Shown piece by piece: positions 1-5,678 of a stretch of 6,613 nucleotides of DNA. Position 1 is the stretch's first letter. Each line of letters begins with the position of its first letter. Both the position numbers and the translations under genes were made by a program. This DNA comes from Bacteroidales bacterium (GTDB taxonomy: Bacteria; Bacteroidota; Bacteroidia; Bacteroidales; JAOZTL01). Below the pieces are notes generated by a model. The model saw nothing but the letters and a program-made list of their open reading frames with translations, ran no database searches and was not told where the DNA came from. The stretch spans positions 1 to 6,613 of the forward strand of contig JAOZTL010000184.1 in the NCBI GenBank assembly GCA_029942205.1. The letters run 5' to 3'.

Positions 1-68
1 TTAGTAAACTTAAGATATGCGGCATAAATACTAACTAGAAAGATGTCTAATAAAACAAAATAGCCCAT
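1..68 (-). CDS. Partial hypothetical membrane protein (N-terminus only)
   Basis: On the minus strand an ATG at 68-66 shares its A with the TGA stop of the upstream lipoprotein gene (TGATG arrangement). The frame stays open to the window edge for 22 codons. It reads MGYFVLLDIFLVSIYAAYLK and then FT, a strongly hydrophobic stretch that looks like a first transmembrane helix or an uncleaved signal anchor. The stop-start overlap is typical of translationally coupled genes in one operon, so the product probably works with, or is at least made together with, the lipoprotein. Only the N-terminus is visible, so no family can be named. A chance open frame of this length is possible. The hydrophobic composition and exact stop-start overlap are the reasons for calling it. 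Confidence 0.5.
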   Translation of the reverse strand, partial: MGYFVLLDIFLVSIYAAYLKFT

Positions 69-772
69 CACTCGATAGGCGGTATTGCTGATTGGTTTTG
101 AGCTTTAGTCCATTGCTGTTTGGCATATCTTAATATTCGAGCCGATAAGGCTTCAAACACTTTGTCGATATGCATTTCTCCACCAATGTATCCTTTTTTC
201 TTATCATACGCCACTTGCGTTGTACCTTGAATAGTATATTTTTTCCCATTTTCGAGCAAAATCAACTTCATAGTTTGTGGACTAACATCGCTCAAGCACG
301 CATTTCGATATATAATCAACACTTCGGCATAGCCATTGGTATCCAAATCGGTAATGGATACAGGCATTTCACAAAACCCCAGCATATTATCCAACATGCA
401 GCCTTGCTGAAAATCTTTCACTTTACGCACCAATACGTACTCTTTGTATTCTTTCTTGTAATGAGACACAAATAAACCTTTGTTCGTAACGAGCTCACCG
501 AATACAGAGTCTTCTTCCTCTGTGGTTACAACTGATAAAATGAGCAAATTTTCGCCATTTTCATCCAACCAGCGGCGCGCTTCTATAATATCGCCTTTGC
601 TTAAGGTATCAGGAATTGCTTTTACTTCGATAGGTAATGAGCGTAACTTTTGTTTTCGTTCTGTTTTGTTTACTTCATTATTTTTTTTGTTTTTAGGTTC
701 TTCAGCTGCTTCTTGGCAAGCTCCTAGCAATAAAATAATCGAAAAAATACTCCAAATTATTCTCTTTTTCAT
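68..772 (-). CDS. Hypothetical lipoprotein with a Ca-loop-like DxDxNG motif
   Basis: This 234-residue protein starts with MKKR, a hydrophobic core and the lipobox LGAC (residues 16-19). It should therefore be lipidated on Cys19 and held in the cell envelope, most likely the outer membrane as is usual for Bacteroidota lipoproteins. A charged, low-complexity linker (about 21-45, rich in K, E and N) follows, then a compact domain. Residues 142-150 read DLDTNGYAE, a D-x-D-x-N-G loop like those of FG-GAP/VCBS or EF-hand calcium sites. Three further cysteines (125, 134, 159) surround this loop and could form a disulfide. From memory the segment around 120-185 resembles the Bacteroidota family named after Riemerella M949_RS01915, annotated as linked to surface polysaccharide. 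I could not verify this, so no function is assigned. The stop codon overlaps the start of the next minus-strand frame. Upstream there is no Shine-Dalgarno sequence. Confidence 0.85.
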   Translation of the reverse strand: MKKRIIWSIFSIILLLGACQEAAEEPKNKKNNEVNKTERKQKLRSLPIEVKAIPDTLSKGDIIEARRWLDENGENLLILSVVTTEEEDSVFGELVTNKGLFVSHYKKEYKEYVLVRKVKDFQQGCMLDNMLGFCEMPVSITDLDTNGYAEVLIIYRNACLSDVSPQTMKLILLENGKKYTIQGTTQVAYDKKKGYIGGEMHIDKVFEALSARILRYAKQQWTKAQNQSAIPPIE

Positions 773-944
773 GGATCTAAGTGTTGTAAGTTGTTGTAAT
801 TTAACTGCGTCTTGTATCGAACAATTAATTATTCTTAATAAATTTTTCTTTGAGATTTTTTTTTGTTTCGAGACTTACGATGGAAAATCCAATGGTTTTT
901 TATATTATTGTACCTTAAAAAAATAAGTAACCAATACGAAACTC

Positions 945-2105
945 ATGGATATTACATTCTATTCTCTTTTGGAACAAAATTACTCAAAATATACAGAAAA
1001 AACCTTATTTCATAGAAGATTTAAACACGATGCTATCAAAAAACTTATCAAAAGCTTATCCAGCAACGATTTTTATGCAGTAAAAGAGCTTGGTCGGTCG
1101 GTTGAAAATAGAGCAATATACCACATTCGATTCGGGCATGGCACTACGACGATTCTACTTTGGTCGCAAATGCACGGCAATGAGCCTACTGCCACGCAAG
1201 CATTGTTTGATTTATTTCATTTTTTCGATTCGGATGATTTTACCAAAGAAAAGGCAGAAATACTTGCTCAATTGACAATACATGTTATTCCGATGCTTAA
1301 TCCCGATGGTGCAGAACGCTTTCAGCGTCGGAATGCCTTAGGTATCGATCCAAACCGTGATGCACAACAGCTACAAGCTCCCGAAACACGATTACTCAAA
1401 AAATTACGTGATCGCATACAAGCCGATTTTGGTTTCAATCTGCACGATCAAACGGCTTATTATACGGCAGGCAATACGCCTAATCCAGCTACGATTTCTT
1501 TTCTGGCACCAGCATCAGACATCGCCAAAACAATCACGCCCACTCGTAAAGATGCCATGCAACTAATCGCTCAACTAAACGACTTGTTGCAAGAGTTTAT
1601 TCCCAACCACGTAGCAAAATACGATGACACGTTTTCACCTCGCTCTTTTGGCGATAACATGCAAGCTTGGGGGACACGCACTATTTTAGTCGAATCGGGT
1701 GCTTACCCAAATGACCAAGAAAGACAACTGACACGCAAAATGAATTTTCTGCTTATAATGGCTGCATTCCAGTCTATTGCCCGAAAGGATTATAAAAATT
1801 ACAACACCGACCAGTATTTTGCAATCCCCGATAATCAGAAAGAAAAATTATTTGATCGGCTTATTCGTAATGCTACTATCGAATATCAAGGGTCTAGTTA
1901 TCAAACCGACATTGGTATTAACCAACACGAAATAGACAGCTCCGATCATAAAACATTCACGCTACAAAGCGAAGTGATGGATATTGGTGATTTATCCATG
2001 TATCATGGCTATGAGGAAATAGATGCGACTGGGATGAAACTGGTAGGCAAACTTGAGCTAGGAAAAAAGGCTAATTTCAAATTAATAAGTCTTCGACCTA
2101 CTTGA
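945..2105 (+). CDS. M14-family zinc carboxypeptidase-like metallopeptidase
   Basis: This 386-residue protein has the full set of M14 peptidase signatures. HGNE at 77-80 supplies zinc ligands His77 and Glu80. LNPDGAERF (118-126) and DPNRD (135-139) carry the Asn-Arg pair that binds the substrate carboxylate. NLHDQ (165-169) gives the third zinc ligand, His167. ILVESGAYPND (247-257) carries the likely catalytic Glu250. The protein should hydrolyse a C-terminal residue from a peptide, or a related amide or ester; the substrate cannot be read from the sequence. There is no signal peptide, so it is probably cytoplasmic, unlike many secreted carboxypeptidases. About 100 residues follow the catalytic domain (roughly 290-386) and look beta-rich, with no catalytic motif I recognise. 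The last codons and the TGA stop lie inside a short sequence repeated at other gene ends in this window. The nhaC-like gene follows 70 bp later on the same strand, so co-transcription is possible. Confidence 0.92.
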   Translation: MDITFYSLLEQNYSKYTEKTLFHRRFKHDAIKKLIKSLSSNDFYAVKELGRSVENRAIYHIRFGHGTTTILLWSQMHGNEPTATQALFDLFHFFDSDDFTKEKAEILAQLTIHVIPMLNPDGAERFQRRNALGIDPNRDAQQLQAPETRLLKKLRDRIQADFGFNLHDQTAYYTAGNTPNPATISFLAPASDIAKTITPTRKDAMQLIAQLNDLLQEFIPNHVAKYDDTFSPRSFGDNMQAWGTRTILVESGAYPNDQERQLTRKMNFLLIMAAFQSIARKDYKNYNTDQYFAIPDNQKEKLFDRLIRNATIEYQGSSYQTDIGINQHEIDSSDHKTFTLQSEVMDIGDLSMYHGYEEIDATGMKLVGKLELGKKANFKLISLRPT

Positions 2106-2114
2106 TGCTATTTA
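2087..2114 (+). repeat. Gene-end repeat, copy C (overlaps M14 stop)
   Basis: This 28-nt stretch matches 4521-4548 at 23 of 28 positions without gaps. The shared core is GTCTTCGACCT followed by TTGATG and TTTA. This copy starts inside the last codons of the M14 peptidase gene and contains its TGA stop (2103-2105), so the repeat supplies the final residues and the stop. The hairpin seen in copy 4521-4548 is only partly kept here, with GTC and GAC arms around TTC. Confidence 0.5.
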
Positions 2115-2175
2115 TAAAAAAAAGAAACAGTGAAGATCCGTTTTCCAATAAATAATAAAATAAAACAAAAAAATC

Positions 2176-3651
2176 ATGACAAACACCAAACGAGCACCAA
2201 GTTTATTAGAATCCTTAATCCCGATCGTTGTACTGATCGCATTGCTAACCTTCAACGTCATGTTCTGGGGGGATGATACGCTGGGCGGCTCTAATCAAAT
2301 GGCTTTGTTGCTTGCTGCGACCGTTGCTTCACTCATTGCGTATCGTCTGAGTATCAAGTGGGAATCGGTGCGAGACAACATAGTCAAGACGATAAGCTCG
2401 TCGATGGCCTCGATCTTGATTCTGCTGTTAATCGGATCGTTATCGGGTACGTGGCTCATTAGTGGAGTTGTGCCTGCCATGATTTATTACGGTTTGGATA
2501 TTCTGCACCCTAGCATTTTTCTATTTGCAACGGTCATTATTAGTGCCCTTATTTCGTTAGCCACAGGTAGCTCGTGGTCTACGGTGGCCACTATTGGCGT
2601 TGCTCTAATAGGCATAGGAAAAGCGATCGGTATCGACGAAGCGATTGTAGCGGGTGCGATTCTTTCGGGAGCTTATTTTGGGGACAAAATGTCGCCGTTA
2701 TCCGACACCACCAACTTGGCACCAGCCATGGCAGGCACCGACCTGTTTACGCACATTCGCTACATGGCTTACACCACCATTCCATCCATCAGCATTACAC
2801 TTATTATCTTTTTTGTGATGGGTTTTACGTATGATTTTTCGGCAACATCAACCGATGTAGAAACATTACAGGCAACCATCGCTGCTAATTTTAATATTTC
2901 TCCGTGGCTGTTTCTTGTTCCAGTGGCTCTTATTTATATCATCATTAAAAAAGTGCCACCACTGCCTGCGCTGATGGCTGGTATTCTTTTAGGTGGATTA
3001 TTTGCCGTCATTTTCCAACCACACATCATCGAGACGATAGCTTCGGTAGGTGATAATTATTACAAAGCATCTTACATTGCCGTGATGCAAGCAATGTTTG
3101 GCGATATAAGTATTGTTACCAACCACATAGAGATAGATAAATTATTCTCCACAGGCGGCATGGCTGGCATGTTGGGAACGATTTGGCTTATTTTATCGGC
3201 AATGGTTTTTGGTGGCGTGATGGAATCCAGCGGCATGTTGTTGAAAATCACACAATCGATTATTCGTTTTGCTCGTTCTACAGGTTCTTTGGTTGCTTCT
3301 ACGGCAGGCACTTGCGTGTTTTTTAATCTTACAGCATCCGATCAATATATCTCTATCGTTGTGCCTGGTCGCATGTACGCCGATACGTATCGTGAACGAG
3401 GTCTCAAACCCGAAGTACTGAGCCGAACACTCGAAGATGCAGGTACAGTTACTTCGGTTCTTATCCCATGGAATACTTGCGGGGCTACGCAGGCCAAAGT
3501 ATTGGGTGTATCTACTTTGAGCTATTTACCATACGCTTTTTTTAATATTATTAGTCCTTTCATGACTGTCTTATTTGCTTATATGAATATCAAAATCCGA
3601 CGATTTGTGGATGATAAAGTAAAAAAGAATAAAGAGGATGCAGCAAATTAA
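2176..3651 (+). CDS. nhaC: Na+/H+ antiporter, NhaC family
   Basis: This 491-residue, very hydrophobic polytopic protein should sit in the inner membrane and exchange sodium for protons to control internal pH and sodium. Around 10-12 membrane segments can be drawn. The first is at about 13-31 and others are at about 41-56, 73-94, 112-130 and 200-215. The diagnostic NhaC stretch begins at residue 169 with GDKMSPLSDTTN (169-180) and continues LAPAMAGTD. It holds conserved polar and acidic residues (Asp170, Asp177) within an otherwise membrane-embedded region. A preceding segment, TGSSWSTVATIGVALIGIG (about 131-149), is also typical of the family. The length fits full-size NhaC proteins, and the C-terminus is a short charged cytoplasmic tail. 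The start is the first ATG after a run of A-rich DNA with no Shine-Dalgarno sequence. Ion specificity is inferred from the family, not shown by the sequence; lactate/malate-exchanging relatives exist. Confidence 0.93.
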   Translation: MTNTKRAPSLLESLIPIVVLIALLTFNVMFWGDDTLGGSNQMALLLAATVASLIAYRLSIKWESVRDNIVKTISSSMASILILLLIGSLSGTWLISGVVPAMIYYGLDILHPSIFLFATVIISALISLATGSSWSTVATIGVALIGIGKAIGIDEAIVAGAILSGAYFGDKMSPLSDTTNLAPAMAGTDLFTHIRYMAYTTIPSISITLIIFFVMGFTYDFSATSTDVETLQATIAANFNISPWLFLVPVALIYIIIKKVPPLPALMAGILLGGLFAVIFQPHIIETIASVGDNYYKASYIAVMQAMFGDISIVTNHIEIDKLFSTGGMAGMLGTIWLILSAMVFGGVMESSGMLLKITQSIIRFARSTGSLVASTAGTCVFFNLTASDQYISIVVPGRMYADTYRERGLKPEVLSRTLEDAGTVTSVLIPWNTCGATQAKVLGVSTLSYLPYAFFNIISPFMTVLFAYMNIKIRRFVDDKVKKNKEDAAN

Positions 3652-3672
3652 TTTTTATCTCGTCTTTGTTAT

Positions 3673-3703
3673 AGGTCTTTGCCTTTTTAATATGCTTACG
3701 CAT
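3673..3703 (+). repeat. Gene-end repeat, degenerate copy B (after nhaC)
   Basis: This stretch lies 21 bases after the nhaC stop, in the same orientation as the other two copies. It shares AGGTCTT, CCTTTTT and TTACGCA, in that order, with the copy at 4521-4552, with single-base gaps between blocks. A short AGG/CCT stem followed by T residues could act as a weak terminator. This is the weakest member of the set. Confidence 0.35.
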
Positions 3704-3786
3704 CTGGCACGAAGACATTAATCAAACAACAAATATTAATTAAATTCATTAAAAAAGGTCAAAAACCTTACTAAACACACAAACAC

Positions 3787-4512
3787 ATGAAAACAAAAAT
3801 TTTATCATTAATCGCCTTAATCATTGTTTCGGGCTTCACAACATTTGCGATACTAAGCTTTGATAATGTGGACAGTAGCCAGCAACTGAATGAAGATCGT
3901 AAATTACCTACTTTCGAGAATATTAGTTTAAGCATACACGCCGATGTGCATTTGATGCAAGGTGAAAAGCAACTAGTGAGAATAGAGGCTAGCGACAAAA
4001 CCCTTAAATTGATAAAAACAGAAGTTAATGGAAAGACATTAAACATTTCGTTTAATAAAAATTTTGTTTCTAATACGGGTAAAATCACAATTTATATCAC
4101 CATCCCCAAAATAGAGGCTTTGCGTGTAACAGGCTCGGGCAATATAACTGCCGACAAAGCTATCACTAGCAACGAAATGGACATGGTAGTTACAGGAAGT
4201 GGCGACATAGAGCTTGCCAAACTGCAATGCAAAGAACTGAATGCCATGATCTCGGGTAGTGGAGATATTAACATCAACGACGGACAGATTACCAACGAAC
4301 TAGAAGTAGCAGTAACAGGATCAGGTGATGCTGATTTTGAAAATATCCCGACCAAAGAGGCAGATATTAGCATTACTGGCTCAGGAACTGTGAAAGTGAA
4401 TACCTCAGAAAAATTGAACATACAAATCACTGGTAGCGGCGATGTTTACTACAAAGGAGCAGGTACTATAAATGTAGATATTACTGGCTCAGGTAAAGCG
4501 AGAAAATTATAA
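3787..4512 (+). CDS. Exported head-GIN domain protein (DUF2807), GSG-repeat beta-helix
   Basis: This 241-residue protein opens with MKTK and a hydrophobic stretch (about 5-23), a Sec signal peptide or signal anchor without a lipobox Cys. A short linker (26-40) leads to a DUF2807 domain, whose Pfam name is 'putative auto-transporter adhesin, head GIN domain'. The start of the domain, FENISLSIHADVHLMQGE (43-60), is characteristic. Seven glycine-serine-glycine turns follow at residues 116-118, 137-139, 157-159, 178-180, 198-200, 216-218 and 234-236, giving spacings of 21, 20, 21, 20, 18 and 18. Each is preceded by alternating hydrophobic residues, as expected for successive rungs of a right-handed beta-helix. 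The protein should be in the periplasm or on the cell surface. Its biological role is unknown; the adhesin label in the family name is weakly founded. It lies 135 bp after the antiporter gene and may have its own promoter. A small hairpin with a T-run follows the stop. Confidence 0.9.
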   Translation: MKTKILSLIALIIVSGFTTFAILSFDNVDSSQQLNEDRKLPTFENISLSIHADVHLMQGEKQLVRIEASDKTLKLIKTEVNGKTLNISFNKNFVSNTGKITIYITIPKIEALRVTGSGNITADKAITSNEMDMVVTGSGDIELAKLQCKELNAMISGSGDININDGQITNELEVAVTGSGDADFENIPTKEADISITGSGTVKVNTSEKLNIQITGSGDVYYKGAGTINVDITGSGKARKL

Positions 4513-4520
4513 AGCTCTTC

Positions 4521-4537
4521 AGGTCTTCGACCTTTTT
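4521..4537 (+). terminator. Possible intrinsic terminator of the head-GIN gene
   Basis: AGGTC (4521-4525) and GACCT (4529-4533) form a perfect 5-bp stem with a TTC loop, followed directly by four more T residues. It begins eight bases after the stop codon. The stem is short for an efficient terminator, but its place and T-run fit the role. Confidence 0.4.
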
Positions 4538-4548
4538 GATGTTGTTTA
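4521..4548 (+). repeat. Gene-end repeat, copy A (after head-GIN gene)
   Basis: This copy begins eight bases after the head-GIN stop. It is 23/28 identical to 2087-2114 and shares ordered blocks with 3673-3703. All three copies sit at the 3' end of a plus-strand gene in the same orientation, which suggests a dispersed gene-end element and not chance similarity. The AT-rich background makes some coincidental matching possible. Confidence 0.5.
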
Positions 4549-4552
4549 CGCA

Positions 4553-4592
4553 AGATGTTCACAAAGTTATTTTTTATAATCGGTGAACATCT
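4553..4592. repeat. 10-bp perfect inverted repeat between convergent genes
   Basis: AGATGTTCAC (4553-4562) and GTGAACATCT (4583-4592) are exact reverse complements separated by a 20-nt AT-rich spacer. The region lies between the convergent head-GIN and tail-anchored protein genes, so a bidirectional terminator or RNA-stabilising hairpin is possible. No T-run follows the stem on either strand, which argues against a classical intrinsic terminator. Confidence 0.5.
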
Positions 4593-4607
4593 GTGTAATC
4601 GACTAAA

Positions 4608-4625
4608 TCTGTGTCCCAATAAAAA
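4608..4625 (+). repeat. TCTGTGTCC-AATAAAAA direct repeat, left copy
   Basis: This 18-nt word is identical at 17 of 18 positions to 5551-5568, in the same orientation. Eighteen bases earlier the shorter word ATCTGTGT (4589-4596) repeats the start of this copy (ATCTGTGT at 4607-4614), so the element is locally tandem. Words of this kind are, from memory, common intergenic repeats in Bacteroidota genomes. Confidence 0.5.
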
Positions 4626-4660
4626 CAAAACATGCGTAGACTAGCATTCGTAAATTTATT

Positions 4661-4948
4661 CTAAACCAAAAAACCGATAGCAATAGCAACAAACAAAATC
4701 ATCCATGTATATTTATTAAGGAACAAATCTGCCCAACTGAGCTTACTCACCGTTGATTTTTGTCCCATTTCTTCTTCTGCCTTTTCTGTTGCTTTTTGAA
4801 AAGTACTATCCCAGTTTTCCTTAATAAAATCATCTTTAATACTAGGAACTTTTTTTTGAACTCGTACAATTCCTTTTATTGCATTATTTATTGACCCAAT
4901 CCAACTAGAACTACGTTTATCTGGTTGTGATTTTCCACTTAATAACAT
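4661..4948 (-). CDS. Small tail-anchored protein of unknown function
   Basis: I do not recognise a family for this 95-residue protein. The N-terminal half is polar and basic (GKSQPDKR at 5-12, RVQKKV at 29-34). Residues 41-80 form a charged, probably helical stretch with KENWD (43-47) and SKLSWADLF (68-76). The last 15 residues, about 81-95, are hydrophobic (TWMILFVAIAIGFLV) and end at the stop, which suggests a C-terminal membrane anchor with the bulk in the cytoplasm. Residues 41-80 align without gaps with residues 105-144 of the product of the adjacent upstream gene. An in-frame TGA two codons before the ATG rules out a longer start. The gene lies 44 bp downstream of its partner on the same strand, so the two are likely one operon. 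It is convergent with the head-GIN gene. Confidence 0.75.
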   Translation of the reverse strand: MLLSGKSQPDKRSSSWIGSINNAIKGIVRVQKKVPSIKDDFIKENWDSTFQKATEKAEEEMGQKSTVSKLSWADLFLNKYTWMILFVAIAIGFLV

Positions 4949-4992
4949 GAATCATCAACACCTTCAAATAGCTTAGGATAGATTTTCGATCT

Positions 4993-5448
4993 TTATTTGC
5001 CATATCGGGATGGGTGATAGCTGGTCTTAAAAACTTCTTCCCAAGCTAATTTTTCTACACTACTTGCTGCTTTAACAAATATACTTGCTTGATCTTTGGC
5101 ATCTTCCCACGCAGCATCCCATTCTGCTTTTATGGATTCTTCGTTTAGGCAATCATTATATTCCAAGTCTTCTTCTACCTCGGTGCGAAGTCTACAAATC
5201 TTTTCCCACTGTTCTTGGGTTTGATAATCATCTGACAAAGAAATAAGAAGAACATTTTCCATTAAATGATACAAGTGTGTAGCCAATTCTAGTTCAGCCC
5301 CAGCAATACTATTTTCATAATGTAGTTTCAACGCTTTGCCCAGCTCTTCCATATTGCCTTCTTCGTAAGTACGCAGCAGCTCACGGGCAACGGTAGTATC
5401 GCTTTCGAGTATTAAACTTTCCCAATTTCTATTTATTGGCTTTTCCAT
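4993..5448 (-). CDS. Small acidic helical protein of unknown function
   Basis: I recognise no family for this 151-residue protein. It has no signal peptide or membrane segment, and is acidic and rich in E, L, A and W, so it is probably an all-helical cytoplasmic protein. Helix-like stretches can be drawn at about 17-45, 48-72, 76-98 and 103-144. The C-terminal region (105-144) includes IKAEWDAAW and SSVEKLAWEEVF. It aligns without gaps with residues 41-80 of the membrane-anchored product encoded just downstream, with 13 of 40 positions identical. A TATATTTG element 44 bp upstream of the ATG on this strand matches the Bacteroidota -7 promoter form, so this is the likely first gene of a two-gene operon. 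The shared segment suggests both proteins bind the same partner or each other, which is inference only. Confidence 0.78.
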   Translation of the reverse strand: MEKPINRNWESLILESDTTVARELLRTYEEGNMEELGKALKLHYENSIAGAELELATHLYHLMENVLLISLSDDYQTQEQWEKICRLRTEVEEDLEYNDCLNEESIKAEWDAAWEDAKDQASIFVKAASSVEKLAWEEVFKTSYHPSRYGK

Positions 5449-5492
5449 TAGGTCTTTTTCTGCATTTGGTTGGCAATCATGTGTCGAAAAAA

Positions 5493-5500
5493 CAAATATA
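5493..5500 (-). promoter_or_regulatory. Putative -7 promoter element for the two-gene minus-strand module
   Basis: The minus strand reads TATATTTG, a full match to the Bacteroidota sigma-ABfr -7 form TAnnTTTG. It ends 44 bp before the ATG at 5448. No clear TTTG -33 element is seen at the usual distance of about 19 bp, so the call rests on the -7 match and its position. Confidence 0.5.
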
Positions 5501-5550
5501 CTCTTTTTTTGAGAATTAAAGGATTCCTAGTAATTTTATTTTTCGTAAGG

Positions 5551-5568
5551 TCTGTGTCCTAATAAAAA
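5551..5568 (+). repeat. TCTGTGTCC-AATAAAAA direct repeat, right copy
   Basis: This is the second copy of the word at 4608-4625, differing only by T for C at the tenth base. It lies between the divergent promoters of the two-gene minus-strand module and mrp. The two copies flank the module in direct orientation. Confidence 0.5.
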
Positions 5569-5607
5569 AAAACAAATCTATATCGTCCTCATCTTATTTT
5601 ATTTTTC

Positions 5608-5615
5608 TATATTTG
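5608..5615 (+). promoter_or_regulatory. mrp: Putative -7 promoter element for mrp
   Basis: TATATTTG, followed by CAGC, matches the Bacteroidota -7 form TAnnTTTG exactly and lies 63 bp before the mrp ATG. The region about 19 bp upstream has no clear TTTG -33 box. Transcription would be expected to start near 5620-5622, exactly where the inverted repeat at 5621-5645 begins. Confidence 0.6.
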
Positions 5616-5620
5616 CAGCT

Positions 5621-5645
5621 ATTCTTATTTAATCTAAATAAGAAT
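5621..5645. promoter_or_regulatory. Candidate operator: perfect 11-bp inverted repeat at the mrp transcription start
   Basis: ATTCTTATTTA (5621-5631) and TAAATAAGAAT (5635-5645) are exact reverse complements with a 3-nt ATC spacer. The site begins five bases after the -7 element, so a bound dimeric repressor would cover the start of transcription. Because Mrp handles iron-sulfur clusters, an iron- or cluster-responsive regulator is a reasonable guess, but the regulator is not identified. As RNA it would be a weak AU-rich stem, which favours a DNA operator over an RNA switch. Confidence 0.5.
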
Positions 5646-5678
5646 GATTTAGCGTTTAATCAAAAAAAAATAAAGAAC

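Noticed and set aside
903..910. TATTATTG as a -7 promoter element for the M14 gene
   Set aside because: It misses one fixed base of TAnnTTTG and has no -33 partner. In such AT-rich DNA this match carries little weight.
480..926. Plus-strand open frame of 148 codons
   Set aside because: It runs mostly antisense to the lipoprotein gene, whose lipobox and domain pattern are convincing. Its own translation is a low-complexity F/S-rich product with no recognisable domain.
3755..3769. AAGGT/ACCTT hairpin just before the head-GIN start
   Set aside because: It has only five base pairs with an A-rich loop and is too weak to call a riboswitch or operator without comparative support.
3771..4088. Minus-strand open frame of 105 codons
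   Set aside because: It is antisense to the signal peptide and first part of the head-GIN gene, and its translation shows no coherent domain.
4092..4430. Minus-strand open frame of 112 codons inside the head-GIN gene
   Set aside because: It is the mirror of the repetitive GSG coding region. Its repeated S/P/V-rich words come from the sense-strand repeats.
4632..4664. Ten-codon plus-strand frame starting at ATG 4632
   Set aside because: It is very short, has no supporting context and runs into the convergent gene's 3' end.
4661..5448. Type II toxin-antitoxin or phage-defence pair
   Set aside because: The size and two-gene layout would fit, but no toxin, nuclease, DNA-binding or immunity motif is visible, and the shared C-terminal segment is not a known feature of such pairs.
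5644..5652. ATG-ATT-TAG minimal upstream open frame before mrp
   Set aside because: There is no ribosome binding signal and the two-codon frame is readily explained by chance. The ATG merely abuts the end of the inverted repeat.
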